From Hyphomonadaceae bacterium (GTDB lineage: Bacteria > Pseudomonadota > Alphaproteobacteria > Caulobacterales > Hyphomonadaceae): a DNA stretch of 64,000 nucleotides. Below are positions 23,366-34,477 of the stretch, piece by piece; positions within the stretch are counted from its first letter, which is position 1, and each line of letters starts with the position of its first letter. The position numbers were made by a program, and so were the translations under genes. The stretch lies in contig JAIXRO010000027.1 in assembly GCA_027485145.1 (NCBI GenBank), forward strand, positions 19,743 through 83,742, read 5' to 3'. The notes below the pieces were generated by a model. It ran no database searches. It was not told the origin of the DNA and saw only the letters and a list, made by a program, of their open reading frames with translations.

Positions 23366-23710
23366 TCACCCTTTTCCCTGGAAGATGAACCAGGCACCCA
23401 GCGCAATCAGGCCGAACCCTATGGCGTGGTTCCAGCCGAGCGGCTCCTTCAGAACCCAAACAGAAAATCCGGCAAACACGATCAGGGTGATCACTTCCTG
23501 GATCGTTTTCAGCTGTGCGGCCGAATAGACGCTGTGCCCCCAGCGGTTGGCGGGCACAGCGAAGCAATACTCGAGAAGCGCGATTCCCCAACTCGCCAGA
23601 ATGACCAGCACGAGCGGCGCTGCCTTGAATTTCAGGTGGCCATACCAGGCGAGCGTCATGAACAGGTTCGAAATCGAAAGCATCACGATCGGCAGGATAT
23701 GAGGCGGCAT
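23366..23710 (-). CDS. DMT family protein (DUF486)
   Basis: MLSISNLFMTLAWYGHLKF...EYCFAVPANRWGHSVYSAAQLKTIQEVITL. Confidence 0.93.
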   Translation of the reverse strand: MPPHILPIVMLSISNLFMTLAWYGHLKFKAAPLVLVILASWGIALLEYCFAVPANRWGHSVYSAAQLKTIQEVITLIVFAGFSVWVLKEPLGWNHAIGFGLIALGAWFIFQGKG

Positions 23711-23792
23711 GCGGGCGCTCCGGGCAGGTGACGCCTGAACCTATCCCGGGTCGCCGGCGGCACAAGTTCCGCTTTTCGCCTGGCGGCCCGCG

Positions 23793-24569
23793 TCAGTCGG
23801 CAAATGTGGCGATCACCGGCACATGGTCGGACGGCTTCTCGAGGGCCCGTGCCTTCCGGAAGATCTCGATGCCCTGCAGCCGGTCCGCCATGCGCGGGCA
23901 AGCCAACACATGGTCGATCCGGATGCCATGATCCTTCTGGAACGCGCCGGCCTGATAGTCCCAGAATGTGTACTGATGCGCCCGCCCGTCGCAGGCCTCG
24001 AAAGATTCGGTCAGGCCGAGGTACTTAAGCCGCCGGAACGCCGCGCGGGTGTCCGGCAGGCCGAGGGCGTCCGTGTTCCAGACGGTGTCGTCCCAGCAGT
24101 CTTCGGGTCCGGGGATGCAGTTATAATCGCCGCAGATCACGAAAGGCTGCTCCGCCTTCAGCATTTCGGCCGCCTGCCGTTCGAGGGCGTCAGACCATTC
24201 GAGCTTGTAGTCATACTTCTCGCCCGGCGCGGGATTGCCGTTGGGCACATAAATGCCCGCGACGCGAACCGGGCGAGGGGACAATACCGTCGCTTCGATG
24301 TAGCGCGCCTGCGCATCGACCAGCGTGGTCATCTCCTTCGAGACGTCTTCGAGCGGGAATTTCGAAAGAATCGCGACGCCGTTATAGGTTTTCTGGCCGT
24401 GAACGGCGCAGTTCCAGCCTTGCTCTTCCAGTTCCAGGTAAGGGAATGCGTCGTTCTCGCACTTCAGTTCCTGAAGGCAGACGACATCGGCAGAGATGGC
24501 GTCCAGCACCTCCAGAACGGTCGGCAGGCGAGCCTTGATCGAGTTTACATTCCAGGTGGCGATACGCAT
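23793..24569 (-). CDS. xth: Exodeoxyribonuclease III
   Basis: MRIATWNVNSIKARLPTVLEVL...CLQELKCEND...SDHVPVIATF. Confidence 0.96.
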   Translation of the reverse strand: MRIATWNVNSIKARLPTVLEVLDAISADVVCLQELKCENDAFPYLELEEQGWNCAVHGQKTYNGVAILSKFPLEDVSKEMTTLVDAQARYIEATVLSPRPVRVAGIYVPNGNPAPGEKYDYKLEWSDALERQAAEMLKAEQPFVICGDYNCIPGPEDCWDDTVWNTDALGLPDTRAAFRRLKYLGLTESFEACDGRAHQYTFWDYQAGAFQKDHGIRIDHVLACPRMADRLQGIEIFRKARALEKPSDHVPVIATFAD

Positions 24570-24650
24570 GAGCTGTCCATAACCAGCTTGGCCCCATTGT
24601 TCCAGCCGATACCGGCGCCTATACTAAGAGGCTGATCCCGGAGAATTGCC

Positions 24651-24866
24651 ATGCACGCTCCAAGCCTGTTCCAACTGCTGCTCATCCTGGGCGTCGCGCT
24701 GCTGTTGTTCGGTGGCCGCGGCCGCCTGTCCAACATCATGGGCGATGCTGCGAAGGGAATCACCGCCTTTCGCAAGGGACTGCAGGATGATGGCGCCGCG
24801 TCCGGCGAGAAAAAGGACGATCTGGTGAACATCACCCCCAAGAAGGACGACACGAAGACGTCGTGA
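24651..24866 (+). CDS. tatA: Sec-independent protein translocase subunit TatA/E
   Basis: LLLILGVALLLFGGRGRLSNIMGDAAKGITAFRKGL. Confidence 0.94.
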   Translation: MHAPSLFQLLLILGVALLLFGGRGRLSNIMGDAAKGITAFRKGLQDDGAASGEKKDDLVNITPKKDDTKTS

Positions 24867-24891
24867 CCGCTAGGACGGAGGGCGCATTGCC

Positions 24892-25254
24892 ATGCTGCCC
24901 GGTGTCGGGTTTTCCGAAATTCTCATCATTGGCCTCGCGGCGCTGATTTTTATCGGCCCGAAGGACCTGCCCATGCTGATGCGCCGGGTGGGCGAGTTCA
25001 TCGGCAAGGGCCGCCGGATGGCCCGGGAGTTCCAGTCCGCGTTCGAGGATATCGCGCGCCAGAGCGAGCTTGAAGAGCTGAAAAAGGAAATCCAGGCCCT
25101 CAAGCAATCCAATGTGCTTACCAAGGCGCAGGAAGACCTTGCGGCGGTCGAGGCCGACATCAATTCCGCCGTGATGCGGGCCTATCCAGCGGCGCCGGAC
25201 GCAGCCATCCCCGCACCGGCTGAACCGCCCCCGGCCGGGGAGAGCAAGGCGTGA
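24892..25254 (+). CDS. tatB: Sec-independent protein translocase subunit TatB
   Basis: MLPGVGFSEILIIGLAALIFIGPKDLPMLMRRVGEFIGKGRRMAREFQ. Confidence 0.95.
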   Translation: MLPGVGFSEILIIGLAALIFIGPKDLPMLMRRVGEFIGKGRRMAREFQSAFEDIARQSELEELKKEIQALKQSNVLTKAQEDLAAVEADINSAVMRAYPAAPDAAIPAPAEPPPAGESKA

Positions 25255-26078
25255 ATTACGTGCCGCCAAAGGACGAGCAGCCGGAAATCACCGACGACGT
25301 GGAATCGAGCCGCGCGCCGCTGCTCGAACACCTGAACGAATTGCGATCGCGGCTGATCAAGTGTCTGATCGCCCTGCTGGTGGCGACCTGCATCTGCTTC
25401 ACCTTTGCCCCGGACATCTACAACCTGCTGGTGACGCCGTTCGCGACGATGGCTGAGGAGCTGCGGGGCTCGAAGCTCGAGTTCATCTTCACGGCGCCGA
25501 TGGAGTTCTTCTTTGCGCAGCTGAAGCTTGCGCTGTTCGCCGGCGTGTTCCTGGCGTTTCCGTATCTCGCCTATCAGCTCTACGCGTTCGTGGCCCCGGG
25601 GCTCTACAAGTCCGAACGCGGCGCGTTCTGGCCCTATCTCGTGCTGTCGCCGGTCCTGTTCGCGCTTGGCGCCGCTCTGGTCTATTTCACCGTATTGCCC
25701 ATGCTCGCGCGCTTCACCGTGTCGATGGAGCAGGCAGAGGCGGCGGGCACGACGATCCAGCTTCTCCCCCGGGTCGGGGACTATCTGTCACTGGTCATGA
25801 CACTCATGATGGCGTTCGGCATCTCGTTCCAGCTGCCGCTCGTGCTGACCCTGCTTGGCCGTCTGGGTGTCGTCACCTCCAGCATGCTGGCGACGGGCCG
25901 GAAGTACGCGATTGTCGGTATCTTGACCTTTGCGGCGCTGTTCACGCCGCCGGACATCATGTCCCAAATTCTGCTCGCTGTGCCGGTTTACCTGCTCTAC
26001 GAGATCTCGATTATTTCGGTAAAACTCATCGAACGGCGGGCGGACAAGGCCGTTTCCGCTGCGGCAACAGGGAATTGA
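25251..26078 (+). CDS. tatC: Sec-independent protein translocase subunit TatC
   Basis: LLEHLNELRSRLIKCLIALLVA...EFFFAQLKLALFAGVFLAFP. Confidence 0.97.
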   Translation: MNYVPPKDEQPEITDDVESSRAPLLEHLNELRSRLIKCLIALLVATCICFTFAPDIYNLLVTPFATMAEELRGSKLEFIFTAPMEFFFAQLKLALFAGVFLAFPYLAYQLYAFVAPGLYKSERGAFWPYLVLSPVLFALGAALVYFTVLPMLARFTVSMEQAEAAGTTIQLLPRVGDYLSLVMTLMMAFGISFQLPLVLTLLGRLGVVTSSMLATGRKYAIVGILTFAALFTPPDIMSQILLAVPVYLLYEISIISVKLIERRADKAVSAAATGN

Positions 26079-26179
26079 GGGTTTTGTCCACCTGCTGACC
26101 CCAGTTGCATTTTTCTTGCAGGTCACGATGGTGGACGGCGGGCATTCAACCGTCTCCCGAGAAACGAGGAGCCTCCCGC

Positions 26180-27193
26180 GTGGCGCGCTTGAACAGCGTT
26201 TTGCTGGTCGATTTCGACAACCTCTACGGCGCGGCCGAAGAGGATGTCGTGAACAACCTGTCTAACTGGCTATTGTGGCTCGAAGACGGCGCGCTGTCTC
26301 CGAAAGGCAAGAAGCGCCGCTTCGTCCACAAGCGCGTCTACTGGAACCTGCAGTTCGACAAGTACCGGCCCGATTTTGAACGCGCAGGTTTCGAGGCGTT
26401 CAACTGCCGGGCGCTCGCCAAGCGCAAGATCAGCGCCGGCAAGAGCTCCGCCGACATTGTCATCACGATGGACGCGATCGAGCTGGCGATGAAGACGAAG
26501 AAGCTCGACGAGATGATCATCCTGACGACGGATTCGGACTTTGTGCCCGTGGTGAACCGCGTCCAGCACCCTGGCCTGCGCGTCGTCACCGGCGGCAAGG
26601 AGACGGACCCGACCTATGAGCTGTTCAGCCAGCATGCCGACGCGGTGATCCACATGGCGGCCTTCCGGTCGGCCTTCGAGTACCAGCGGGCTGAGCGCAA
26701 GTGGTATCAGTTCAATATTCCCGCACCGGTCGTGCCGGCGCCCTTGCTGCAGCGGGAGCGCCAGTCTCCGCTGCTTGGCCGGGTGCTTTCGGCGCTCGCC
26801 ACTGGCGAAACCGGCGACAGCAGCATTGCGCCGGAGCTGCACCGCGGCGCCAGCCTGATCAAGGCACTGGGCGAGCGGATGCCGGACCAGGTGTTGTCCA
26901 AAACCAAGATCGTGCGGGCGCTGACTGCCATTCCGGAATTCACGCCGGAATACTCCAACGGTGTGCGCCCCTGGCTTGGCCACAAGAATTTCGCGGCGAT
27001 GATGCGCCGCCTGTCGCAGATCCATCCGGAAATCCAGGTGAAGCCGCTGGGGCAGGGCCGCGTCGAGGTGATCTACCGTGAGCCGGGCACGGCGCCGCGC
27101 ACCGTCGCCGCCGAGCCTGAGGTGCGCCCGGCTCAGACGCCGATGGATGAGACCGAGGCCCCGCTGCCGGAAGGCCTGCATTCCCCGGCCTGA
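26180..27193 (+). CDS. NYN (PIN-like) domain protein with possible OST-HTH/LOTUS-like C-terminus
   Basis: GTG start; VARLNSVLLVDFDNLYGAA...SADIVITMDAIELAMK...ILTTDSDFVPVVNRV; C-terminal helical/HTH-like segment. Confidence 0.85.
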   Translation: MARLNSVLLVDFDNLYGAAEEDVVNNLSNWLLWLEDGALSPKGKKRRFVHKRVYWNLQFDKYRPDFERAGFEAFNCRALAKRKISAGKSSADIVITMDAIELAMKTKKLDEMIILTTDSDFVPVVNRVQHPGLRVVTGGKETDPTYELFSQHADAVIHMAAFRSAFEYQRAERKWYQFNIPAPVVPAPLLQRERQSPLLGRVLSALATGETGDSSIAPELHRGASLIKALGERMPDQVLSKTKIVRALTAIPEFTPEYSNGVRPWLGHKNFAAMMRRLSQIHPEIQVKPLGQGRVEVIYREPGTAPRTVAAEPEVRPAQTPMDETEAPLPEGLHSPA

Positions 27194-27281
27194 GTCGATT
27201 GGCCTGAGTGTGGACAGGAGGGGGCGGCGCGGATTAGAGCCTGTCGTCACAACCGACGTCCTTTCAAGGCCCTGACCTCCC

Positions 27282-28583
27282 ATGTTCGATATCCGCGCGA
27301 TCCGCGAGACCCCTGACGTTTTCATCCGTGCCTGGAACCGCCGGAAGGCCGGGCTGGGCGATGAGACCGTCTCGCGCATCCTGGAACTCGATACCGCCTG
27401 GCGCGCTGCCACGACCGCCAAGCAGGACGCCGAGAGCGCGCGCAATGCGAACTCGAAACTGATCGGGCAGGCGAAGGCGAAGAAGGACGAGGCGGAAGCC
27501 GCCCGCCTCATGGCGCTGGTGGCGGATGCCAAGACGGCCATCGAAGCGGCGGAGGCCGAGGAGAAGACCAAGCGCGCGGCGCTCGATGACCTGCTGATGG
27601 GCCTGCCGAACCTGCCGCTGGATGAAGTGCCGGAGGGCACGGACGAACATGGCAATGTGGAAAAGAGCCGTTGGGGCACGCCGAAGCTCATCAACAATCC
27701 GAAGGACCATGCCGACCTCGGCGAAGCGCTGAAAGTGCCGAGCGGGTTTTCCATGATGGACTTCGAAGCCGCCGCGAAGATGAGTGGCGCGCGGTTTGTG
27801 GCGCTGCGCGGGCAGCTGGCCCGGATGGAACGCGCGCTCGCAAACTTCATGCTGGATATTCAGACGACGGAGCATGGGTATCAGGAGACGAGCACTCCAA
27901 TTCTCGTCCGTGAACAGGCGCTTCTAGGAACTGGTCAACTTCCCAAGTTTGAAGAGGACATGTTCAAGACTACTTCCGGGCACTATTTGATATCGACCTC
28001 GGAGATCTCGCTAACAAATCTAGTACGCGAACAGGTGCTTGACGCAGAGCAGCTGCCGATCCGGATGACGGCGCATACGCCCTGCTTCCGCTCCGAAGCG
28101 GGCAGCGCCGGGCGCGATACGAAGGGCATGATCCGGCAGCACCAGTTCTACAAGGTCGAGCTCGTCTCCATCGTCGCGGGCGAGAAAGAGGGCCTCGAAG
28201 AACTCGACCGGATGACGAGTTGTGCCGAGGAAGTGCTGAAGCGGCTGGAGCTTCCGTTCCGCCGCATGCTGCTCTGCACCGGTGACATGGGGGCAGGCGC
28301 GCGCAAGACGTTTGATCTTGAAGTCTGGCTGCCCTCGCAGAACACCTACCGCGAGATCAGCTCCTGCTCCTATTGCGGCGACTTCCAGGCCCGCCGCATG
28401 GAGGCTCGCTACCGGGCGGACGCGAAGTCGAAACCGGAATATGTGCACACGCTGAACGGCTCTGGCCTCGCCGTCGGCCGCACGCTGGTGGCGGTGCTGG
28501 AGAATTATCAGAACGCGGATGGGTCTATCACGGTGCCGAAGGCGCTGGTGCCATATATGGGCGGGGTTGAGGTGATCCATTGA
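27282..28583 (+). CDS. serS: Serine--tRNA ligase
   Basis: [67 protein letters not shown]. Confidence 0.99.
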   Translation: MFDIRAIRETPDVFIRAWNRRKAGLGDETVSRILELDTAWRAATTAKQDAESARNANSKLIGQAKAKKDEAEAARLMALVADAKTAIEAAEAEEKTKRAALDDLLMGLPNLPLDEVPEGTDEHGNVEKSRWGTPKLINNPKDHADLGEALKVPSGFSMMDFEAAAKMSGARFVALRGQLARMERALANFMLDIQTTEHGYQETSTPILVREQALLGTGQLPKFEEDMFKTTSGHYLISTSEISLTNLVREQVLDAEQLPIRMTAHTPCFRSEAGSAGRDTKGMIRQHQFYKVELVSIVAGEKEGLEELDRMTSCAEEVLKRLELPFRRMLLCTGDMGAGARKTFDLEVWLPSQNTYREISSCSYCGDFQARRMEARYRADAKSKPEYVHTLNGSGLAVGRTLVAVLENYQNADGSITVPKALVPYMGGVEVIH

Positions 28584-29341
28584 GAATCCTCCTCACCAAC
28601 GATGACGGTATCAATGCCCCCGGTTTGGCGGTCCTTGAGCATATCGCGCGGGAGCTGTCGGATGACATCTGGATCGCCGCGCCGGAGGAGGAGCAGTCCG
28701 GCAAGGGCCGCGCCATCTCGCTGACGCAGCCGGTGCGTGTACGGAAGGTCGGAGCGAAGGCCTGGGCGATTGCCGGCACGCCGTCGGACGCCGTGTTGCT
28801 CGCCTGCAAGGACCTGATGCCGGAGGCGCCGGAACTGGTGCTGTCGGGCGTCAACCGAGGCCAGAACATTGCCGAGGATACCAGCTTCTCGGGTACGGTG
28901 GCCGCCGCCATGTTCGGAATGCAGATGGGCGTGCCCTCAATTGCGCTCAGCCAGGCGCAGAACTTCCGCGACCGCGGCTCGTTGCCCTGGGAGACGGCGA
29001 AGGCCTGGGGCGCAAAGACACTGAAGCCGCTGCTGAAGATGGGCTGGCCGGCGGATGTGGTGATCAATGTCAACTTCCCGGATGTCGAGCCGGAGGACGT
29101 GCGCGGCATCCAGATGACGCGGCAGGGCTTCCGCGATGAGACGATCATCCATACCGACCGGCGCGAGGACCTGCGCGGCAACGAGTATTACTGGGTCGGC
29201 TACCGGGGCAAGCTCTCGCGCCCGAACGAGGGAACCGACCTGCGCGCGATCTATGAGGGCTATGTCTCGGTCTCGCCGCTACATGTGGACTTGACGCACG
29301 AAGCCTTCCTGCGGACGCTTCAGGCGTCATGGAAGGATTGA
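28580..29341 (+). CDS. surE: 5'/3'-nucleotidase SurE
   Basis: [48 protein letters not shown]. Confidence 0.98.
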   Translation: MRILLTNDDGINAPGLAVLEHIARELSDDIWIAAPEEEQSGKGRAISLTQPVRVRKVGAKAWAIAGTPSDAVLLACKDLMPEAPELVLSGVNRGQNIAEDTSFSGTVAAAMFGMQMGVPSIALSQAQNFRDRGSLPWETAKAWGAKTLKPLLKMGWPADVVINVNFPDVEPEDVRGIQMTRQGFRDETIIHTDRREDLRGNEYYWVGYRGKLSRPNEGTDLRAIYEGYVSVSPLHVDLTHEAFLRTLQASWKD

Positions 29342-29982
29342 GCCCAGATCCGTTACGCATCCGGCCGCTGATCGAGCGGATTGAACGGCTGGGTGTGACG
29401 GATGCGCGTGTGCTGGGTGCCATGACGCGCGTCAATCGCGGCGCATTCCTCGATGACCCGGTGCTGGCGCCACTGGCGATGGCCGATGCGGCTTTGCCGA
29501 TCCCGTGCGGTCAGGTGATGCTGCGCCCGGTGACGACAGGGCATCTCATGCAGGCGATGGCCCTGCCGGATGACGGGTCTGCGCGCGTGCTGCTGGTCGG
29601 CTTCGGATCGGGTTACATGACGGCGCTGCTTTGCGCCCTTTGCCGGCGCGTCCATGCCGTCGACCGCTTTGCCAGCCTCATCCGCTCGGGGGAGGGACGG
29701 CTGGCCCGGCACGGCATCGCGAACGCGGAGCTGCGCCATGGCGACGGCCTGACCGGCTGGCCCGAAGCGGCGCCGTTCGACCGGATCGTGCTCGCAGGCT
29801 CGGTGCTGCAGGTGCCGGATGGGCTGCTGGCGCAATTGGCGATTGGCGGGCGGCTCACAGCGCCGCTGATGAGCGGGGAGGGCGGCACCCTGGCGTCAAC
29901 GGGCGCAGACGGACGCATCACGACTTACCCGTATTTTCCGCCCATTCCCGGGCTGGTCAGCGGCACCGCGCAGGCGCTCTGA
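29329..29982 (+). CDS. pcm: Protein-L-isoaspartate O-methyltransferase family
   Basis: ALPIPCGQVMLRPVTTGHLMQAM...RVLLVGFGSGYMTALL; overlaps surE 3' end. Confidence 0.9.
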   Translation: MEGLSPDPLRIRPLIERIERLGVTDARVLGAMTRVNRGAFLDDPVLAPLAMADAALPIPCGQVMLRPVTTGHLMQAMALPDDGSARVLLVGFGSGYMTALLCALCRRVHAVDRFASLIRSGEGRLARHGIANAELRHGDGLTGWPEAAPFDRIVLAGSVLQVPDGLLAQLAIGGRLTAPLMSGEGGTLASTGADGRITTYPYFPPIPGLVSGTAQAL

Positions 29983-30070
29983 AGCCTGCAGGGGGTGTTT
30001 GCAAAGGCTCGCCCCCCCCGCTATACGGCAGGCTGCAAGAGAGATTTGGCGGGATTCGAGGAGACCGGGC

Positions 30071-30442
30071 ATGCGGGACAAGATGGTGATTTCGGGTGCA
30101 TTACTCACCCTGATGGCCGCGCCAGCCTTCGCGCAGGCTGCGGGAGCGCCTCCCGGGCCGAGCCTGATCATGCAGCTGGTGTTCTTCCTGCCGCTGATCC
30201 TGATCTTCTACTTCCTGCTGATCCGTCCGCAGCAACAGCGCGCCAAGAAGCACGCCGAAATGATTGCGGCGATCAAGCGCGGCGACACGGTGGTTACCTC
30301 GGGCGGCCTGATCGGCAAGGTCAACAAGGTCAATGACGGCGAAATCTCCGTTGATCTGGCGGACAATGTGCGCGTGCGGGTCGTCAAGTCGATGGTTCTC
30401 GAAGTGCGCAACAAGGCCGAGCCCGTTCCTGCGAACGACTGA
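30071..30442 (+). CDS. yajC: Preprotein translocase subunit YajC
   Basis: LPLILIFYFLLIRPQQQRAKKHAEMIAAIKRGDTVVTSGGLIGKV. Confidence 0.97.
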   Translation: MRDKMVISGALLTLMAAPAFAQAAGAPPGPSLIMQLVFFLPLILIFYFLLIRPQQQRAKKHAEMIAAIKRGDTVVTSGGLIGKVNKVNDGEISVDLADNVRVRVVKSMVLEVRNKAEPVPAND

Positions 30443-30497
30443 CGGCTCCGGCCGGACTTCTGGGCTCAATTCAGGCTGATTTCATTCAGGACGCGCC

Positions 30498-32105
30498 ATG
30501 CTTCAGTTTCCCGCCTGGAAAGTGTTTCTAGTCATGGCCGTGGCGATCTGGGGCACGCTGATCGCGCTCCCGAACGCCGTGAACATGAGCGGCGCGCCCA
30601 GCTGGGTGCCGCAGAAGCCGGTCAATCTGGGGCTCGACCTGCGCGGCGGCGTCTATCTCGAGATGGAAATCCGGCCGGAGGAAGTGATCGAAGGCCGGCT
30701 TGACGTGTTCGCCCGTGATGTGCGCGGCGCGCTCGCACGCACAGAGTCTGCGCCGCTGATCCCGCACACGATCGACATCACTGGCCGCGTTATGACGGTG
30801 ACGCTGAACCGCCCGGATGCCTCGGGAAATTTCCCGATCGAGGATGCGATCGCGCGGATCAACCGGGTGAACACCCCGCTTGAGGGCGGCATCGCCGGTG
30901 GCCGAACGTTTGAGGTCGCGCAGACCCGTGCCGACACCCTGACGATCACGGTGCCTCAGAACTCCGAGAGCCTGATGATGGCGGATGCGCTCGCCAAGAC
31001 GCGCACCATCGTCAGCCGCCGGATCGACCCCGATGGTGTGGCCGAAGTATCGATCACGCCCTCGGGTGCCAACCGGCTCATCCTCGAAGCGCCGGGCGAG
31101 CCCAATCCGCAGCGCCTGAAGGACCTGCTGAACCGCGACGGCCGGATGACGTTCAACATCGTCGATGACAGCCCCTCCGCGCTCGCCGCCGCCGAAGCCG
31201 GCGTCGTGAAGCCGGGCTATCACCTGTTGACCGGACCCGAGACCGGGCCGCTGCTGGTGCGCACGATCCCGGAGATCGTCGGCTCGGACATCGCGACCGC
31301 CAGCCAGGGCAATGACGAAGCCAACCGGCCGCAGATCAACTTCCGCCTCAACTCGAACGGCGCCCGGAAATTCTTCGAGACGACCAGCGCCAATACCAAC
31401 AAGCGCTTCGCCATCGTTCTCGACGACGTGATCATGTCGGCGCCGAACATCAACGAGCCGATTGCAGGCGGCAACGTGCGCATTACCGGTAGCTTCACGA
31501 TCGAGCAGGCGCAGGATCTCGCAGCCATCATTGCCGCCGGCGAAATGCCTGCGAAGGTTCAGTTCCTCGACCAGCGCTCCGTGTCGTCCACGTTGGGAGA
31601 GGATTCCATCGAAGCCGGTTTTCGTGCGGCGATCATCGGTCTGGTTCTGGTCGGCGGGTTGATGGTGCTGGCATACGGGATGATGGGCGTGTTCGCGGTA
31701 ATTTCGCTCGCCCTCAACATCGTGCTCGTCTTTACCACCCTGTCATTGCTGAACGCGACGCTGACCCTTCCCGGCATCGCCGGCATCGTGCTGACGATCG
31801 GCATGTCGGTCGATGGTAACGTTCTGGTATTCGAGCGCATACGCGAGGAACAGAAAGCCGGACGATCCGTCTGGACAGCCGTGCAAGCGGGCTACGAGCG
31901 TGCGCTGGTGACAATTCTCGATGCGAACATCACGGGTCTGTTCTCGGCCGCCGTGCTTTACGTCATGGGGTCCGGACCGGTCAAAGGGTTCGCCGTTACG
32001 CTGGCACTCGGCATCCTGACCTCGATGTTCACCTCGATGGTGTTCACGCGGATGCTGACCGTGTTCTGGATGAAACTGACCAAGCCGAAACGCTTCGCGA
32101 TCTAG
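30498..32105 (+). CDS. secD: Protein translocase subunit SecD
   Basis: LGLDLRGGVYLEMEIRPEE...VDGNVLVFERIREEQKAGRS. Confidence 0.98.
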   Translation: MLQFPAWKVFLVMAVAIWGTLIALPNAVNMSGAPSWVPQKPVNLGLDLRGGVYLEMEIRPEEVIEGRLDVFARDVRGALARTESAPLIPHTIDITGRVMTVTLNRPDASGNFPIEDAIARINRVNTPLEGGIAGGRTFEVAQTRADTLTITVPQNSESLMMADALAKTRTIVSRRIDPDGVAEVSITPSGANRLILEAPGEPNPQRLKDLLNRDGRMTFNIVDDSPSALAAAEAGVVKPGYHLLTGPETGPLLVRTIPEIVGSDIATASQGNDEANRPQINFRLNSNGARKFFETTSANTNKRFAIVLDDVIMSAPNINEPIAGGNVRITGSFTIEQAQDLAAIIAAGEMPAKVQFLDQRSVSSTLGEDSIEAGFRAAIIGLVLVGGLMVLAYGMMGVFAVISLALNIVLVFTTLSLLNATLTLPGIAGIVLTIGMSVDGNVLVFERIREEQKAGRSVWTAVQAGYERALVTILDANITGLFSAAVLYVMGSGPVKGFAVTLALGILTSMFTSMVFTRMLTVFWMKLTKPKRFAI

Positions 32106-32125
32106 CCGGCAAGGATACACGCATT

Positions 32126-33118
32126 ATGCTGATCAAATACTGGCCCGAAGAGACCAACATTCCCTTCATGAAGTATCGCTGGGTCGGCGTCGCCCTGTCG
32201 GTCATCATGATCGTTGGCTCGATCTTTCTGCTTGCGACGCGGGGACTGAATTTCGGCGTGGATTTTGCGGGCGGCTCAGTCGTCGAACTCGCGGAAACCG
32301 AGACCGTGACCGTGCCGGAAGTGCGAAGCAAGATTGCGGGCGGTCTGACGGTGAACTCGGCGACCGGCAGTGACAACCAGCGGCTCGTGGTCATCCGGTT
32401 CGGCGAGCTGGACGAATCCCTGCTCGGGCCGGAATTTGCAGCGTTGACGGACGAAGAGAAAGTCGAGCGTGCCTCCGGCGCCTCGAACACCTATGTCGTG
32501 AGCGAACTGAAACGCGCCTTCAATCTGGCGGACGAAGACATCCTGCGCAACGATTCCGTCGGGCCGAAAGTGTCCGGCGAGTTGTTCCTTGAGAGCATGA
32601 TCGCGCTCGGTGTCGCCTGCGTGTTCATGCTGCTCTACATCACGTTCCGCTACAGCTGGTCTTACGGCATCGGCGGCATCGCGGCGATCTTCCATGATGC
32701 CATCGTGACGATGGGCCTGTTCTCGCTTCTGCAGCTGGAATTCGACCTTACGACGATCGCCGCGCTTCTCACGATTATCGGCTACTCGATCAATGACAGC
32801 GTGGTCGTGTTCGACCGCGTGCGCGAAGTGCGCCGCAAGTACAAGCAGATGCCGGGCATCGATGTCATCGACTTGGCCACGAACCAGACGCTGTCACGCA
32901 CCGCGCTCACATCGGGAACCGTGCTTGTCGCTGTCCTTTCGATCCTGTTCTTCGGCGGTCCGGTTCTCTCCGGCATGGCCATCGCGATGGTCTGGGGCGT
33001 GCTGATCGGAACTTACTCGTCGATCTTCTTTGCCTCGGCCATCGTGTTGGCGCTTGGCACAGAGGTCAAGAAGCCGGGCGCGCCAGATGACGTGCCTGGC
33101 TTCCAGGGCGTTGCCTGA
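32126..33118 (+). CDS. secF: Protein translocase subunit SecF
   Basis: GLNFGVDFAGGSVVELAE...GYSINDSVVVFDRVREVRRKY. Confidence 0.98.
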   Translation: MLIKYWPEETNIPFMKYRWVGVALSVIMIVGSIFLLATRGLNFGVDFAGGSVVELAETETVTVPEVRSKIAGGLTVNSATGSDNQRLVVIRFGELDESLLGPEFAALTDEEKVERASGASNTYVVSELKRAFNLADEDILRNDSVGPKVSGELFLESMIALGVACVFMLLYITFRYSWSYGIGGIAAIFHDAIVTMGLFSLLQLEFDLTTIAALLTIIGYSINDSVVVFDRVREVRRKYKQMPGIDVIDLATNQTLSRTALTSGTVLVAVLSILFFGGPVLSGMAIAMVWGVLIGTYSSIFFASAIVLALGTEVKKPGAPDDVPGFQGVA

Positions 33119-33124
33119 CGCGGA

Positions 33125-34222
<1,098 letters not shown>

Positions 34223-34428
34223 GACGCCTTTGCCTCCAGATTAACCAAAGTATCGCGGCGACTGGCCCCGCCAGTCCGATACCGGTCTGTTTGTGTTTGC
34301 GGCGCGATTCCACCAACCTTCGGCCGGATTCCGGAATGCCGCTTCAGCCCGGCGGATTAGCCGCTTTCCTTAAGCAAAAACAGGCACAAAAATCGCTTCG
34401 CATCTTAAATGGCTGACTTGGCCAGACT

Positions 34429-34448
34429 GCCGGGCTATCTTGCCCGGC
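34429..34448 (+). repeat. Perfect hairpin GCCGGGC-TATCTT-GCCCGGC in the leader of the TIR gene
   Basis: 7-bp perfect arms, 6-nt loop. Confidence 0.6.
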
Positions 34449-34477
34449 TTAACCGTTTCAGAAGGGTACACGCACCC

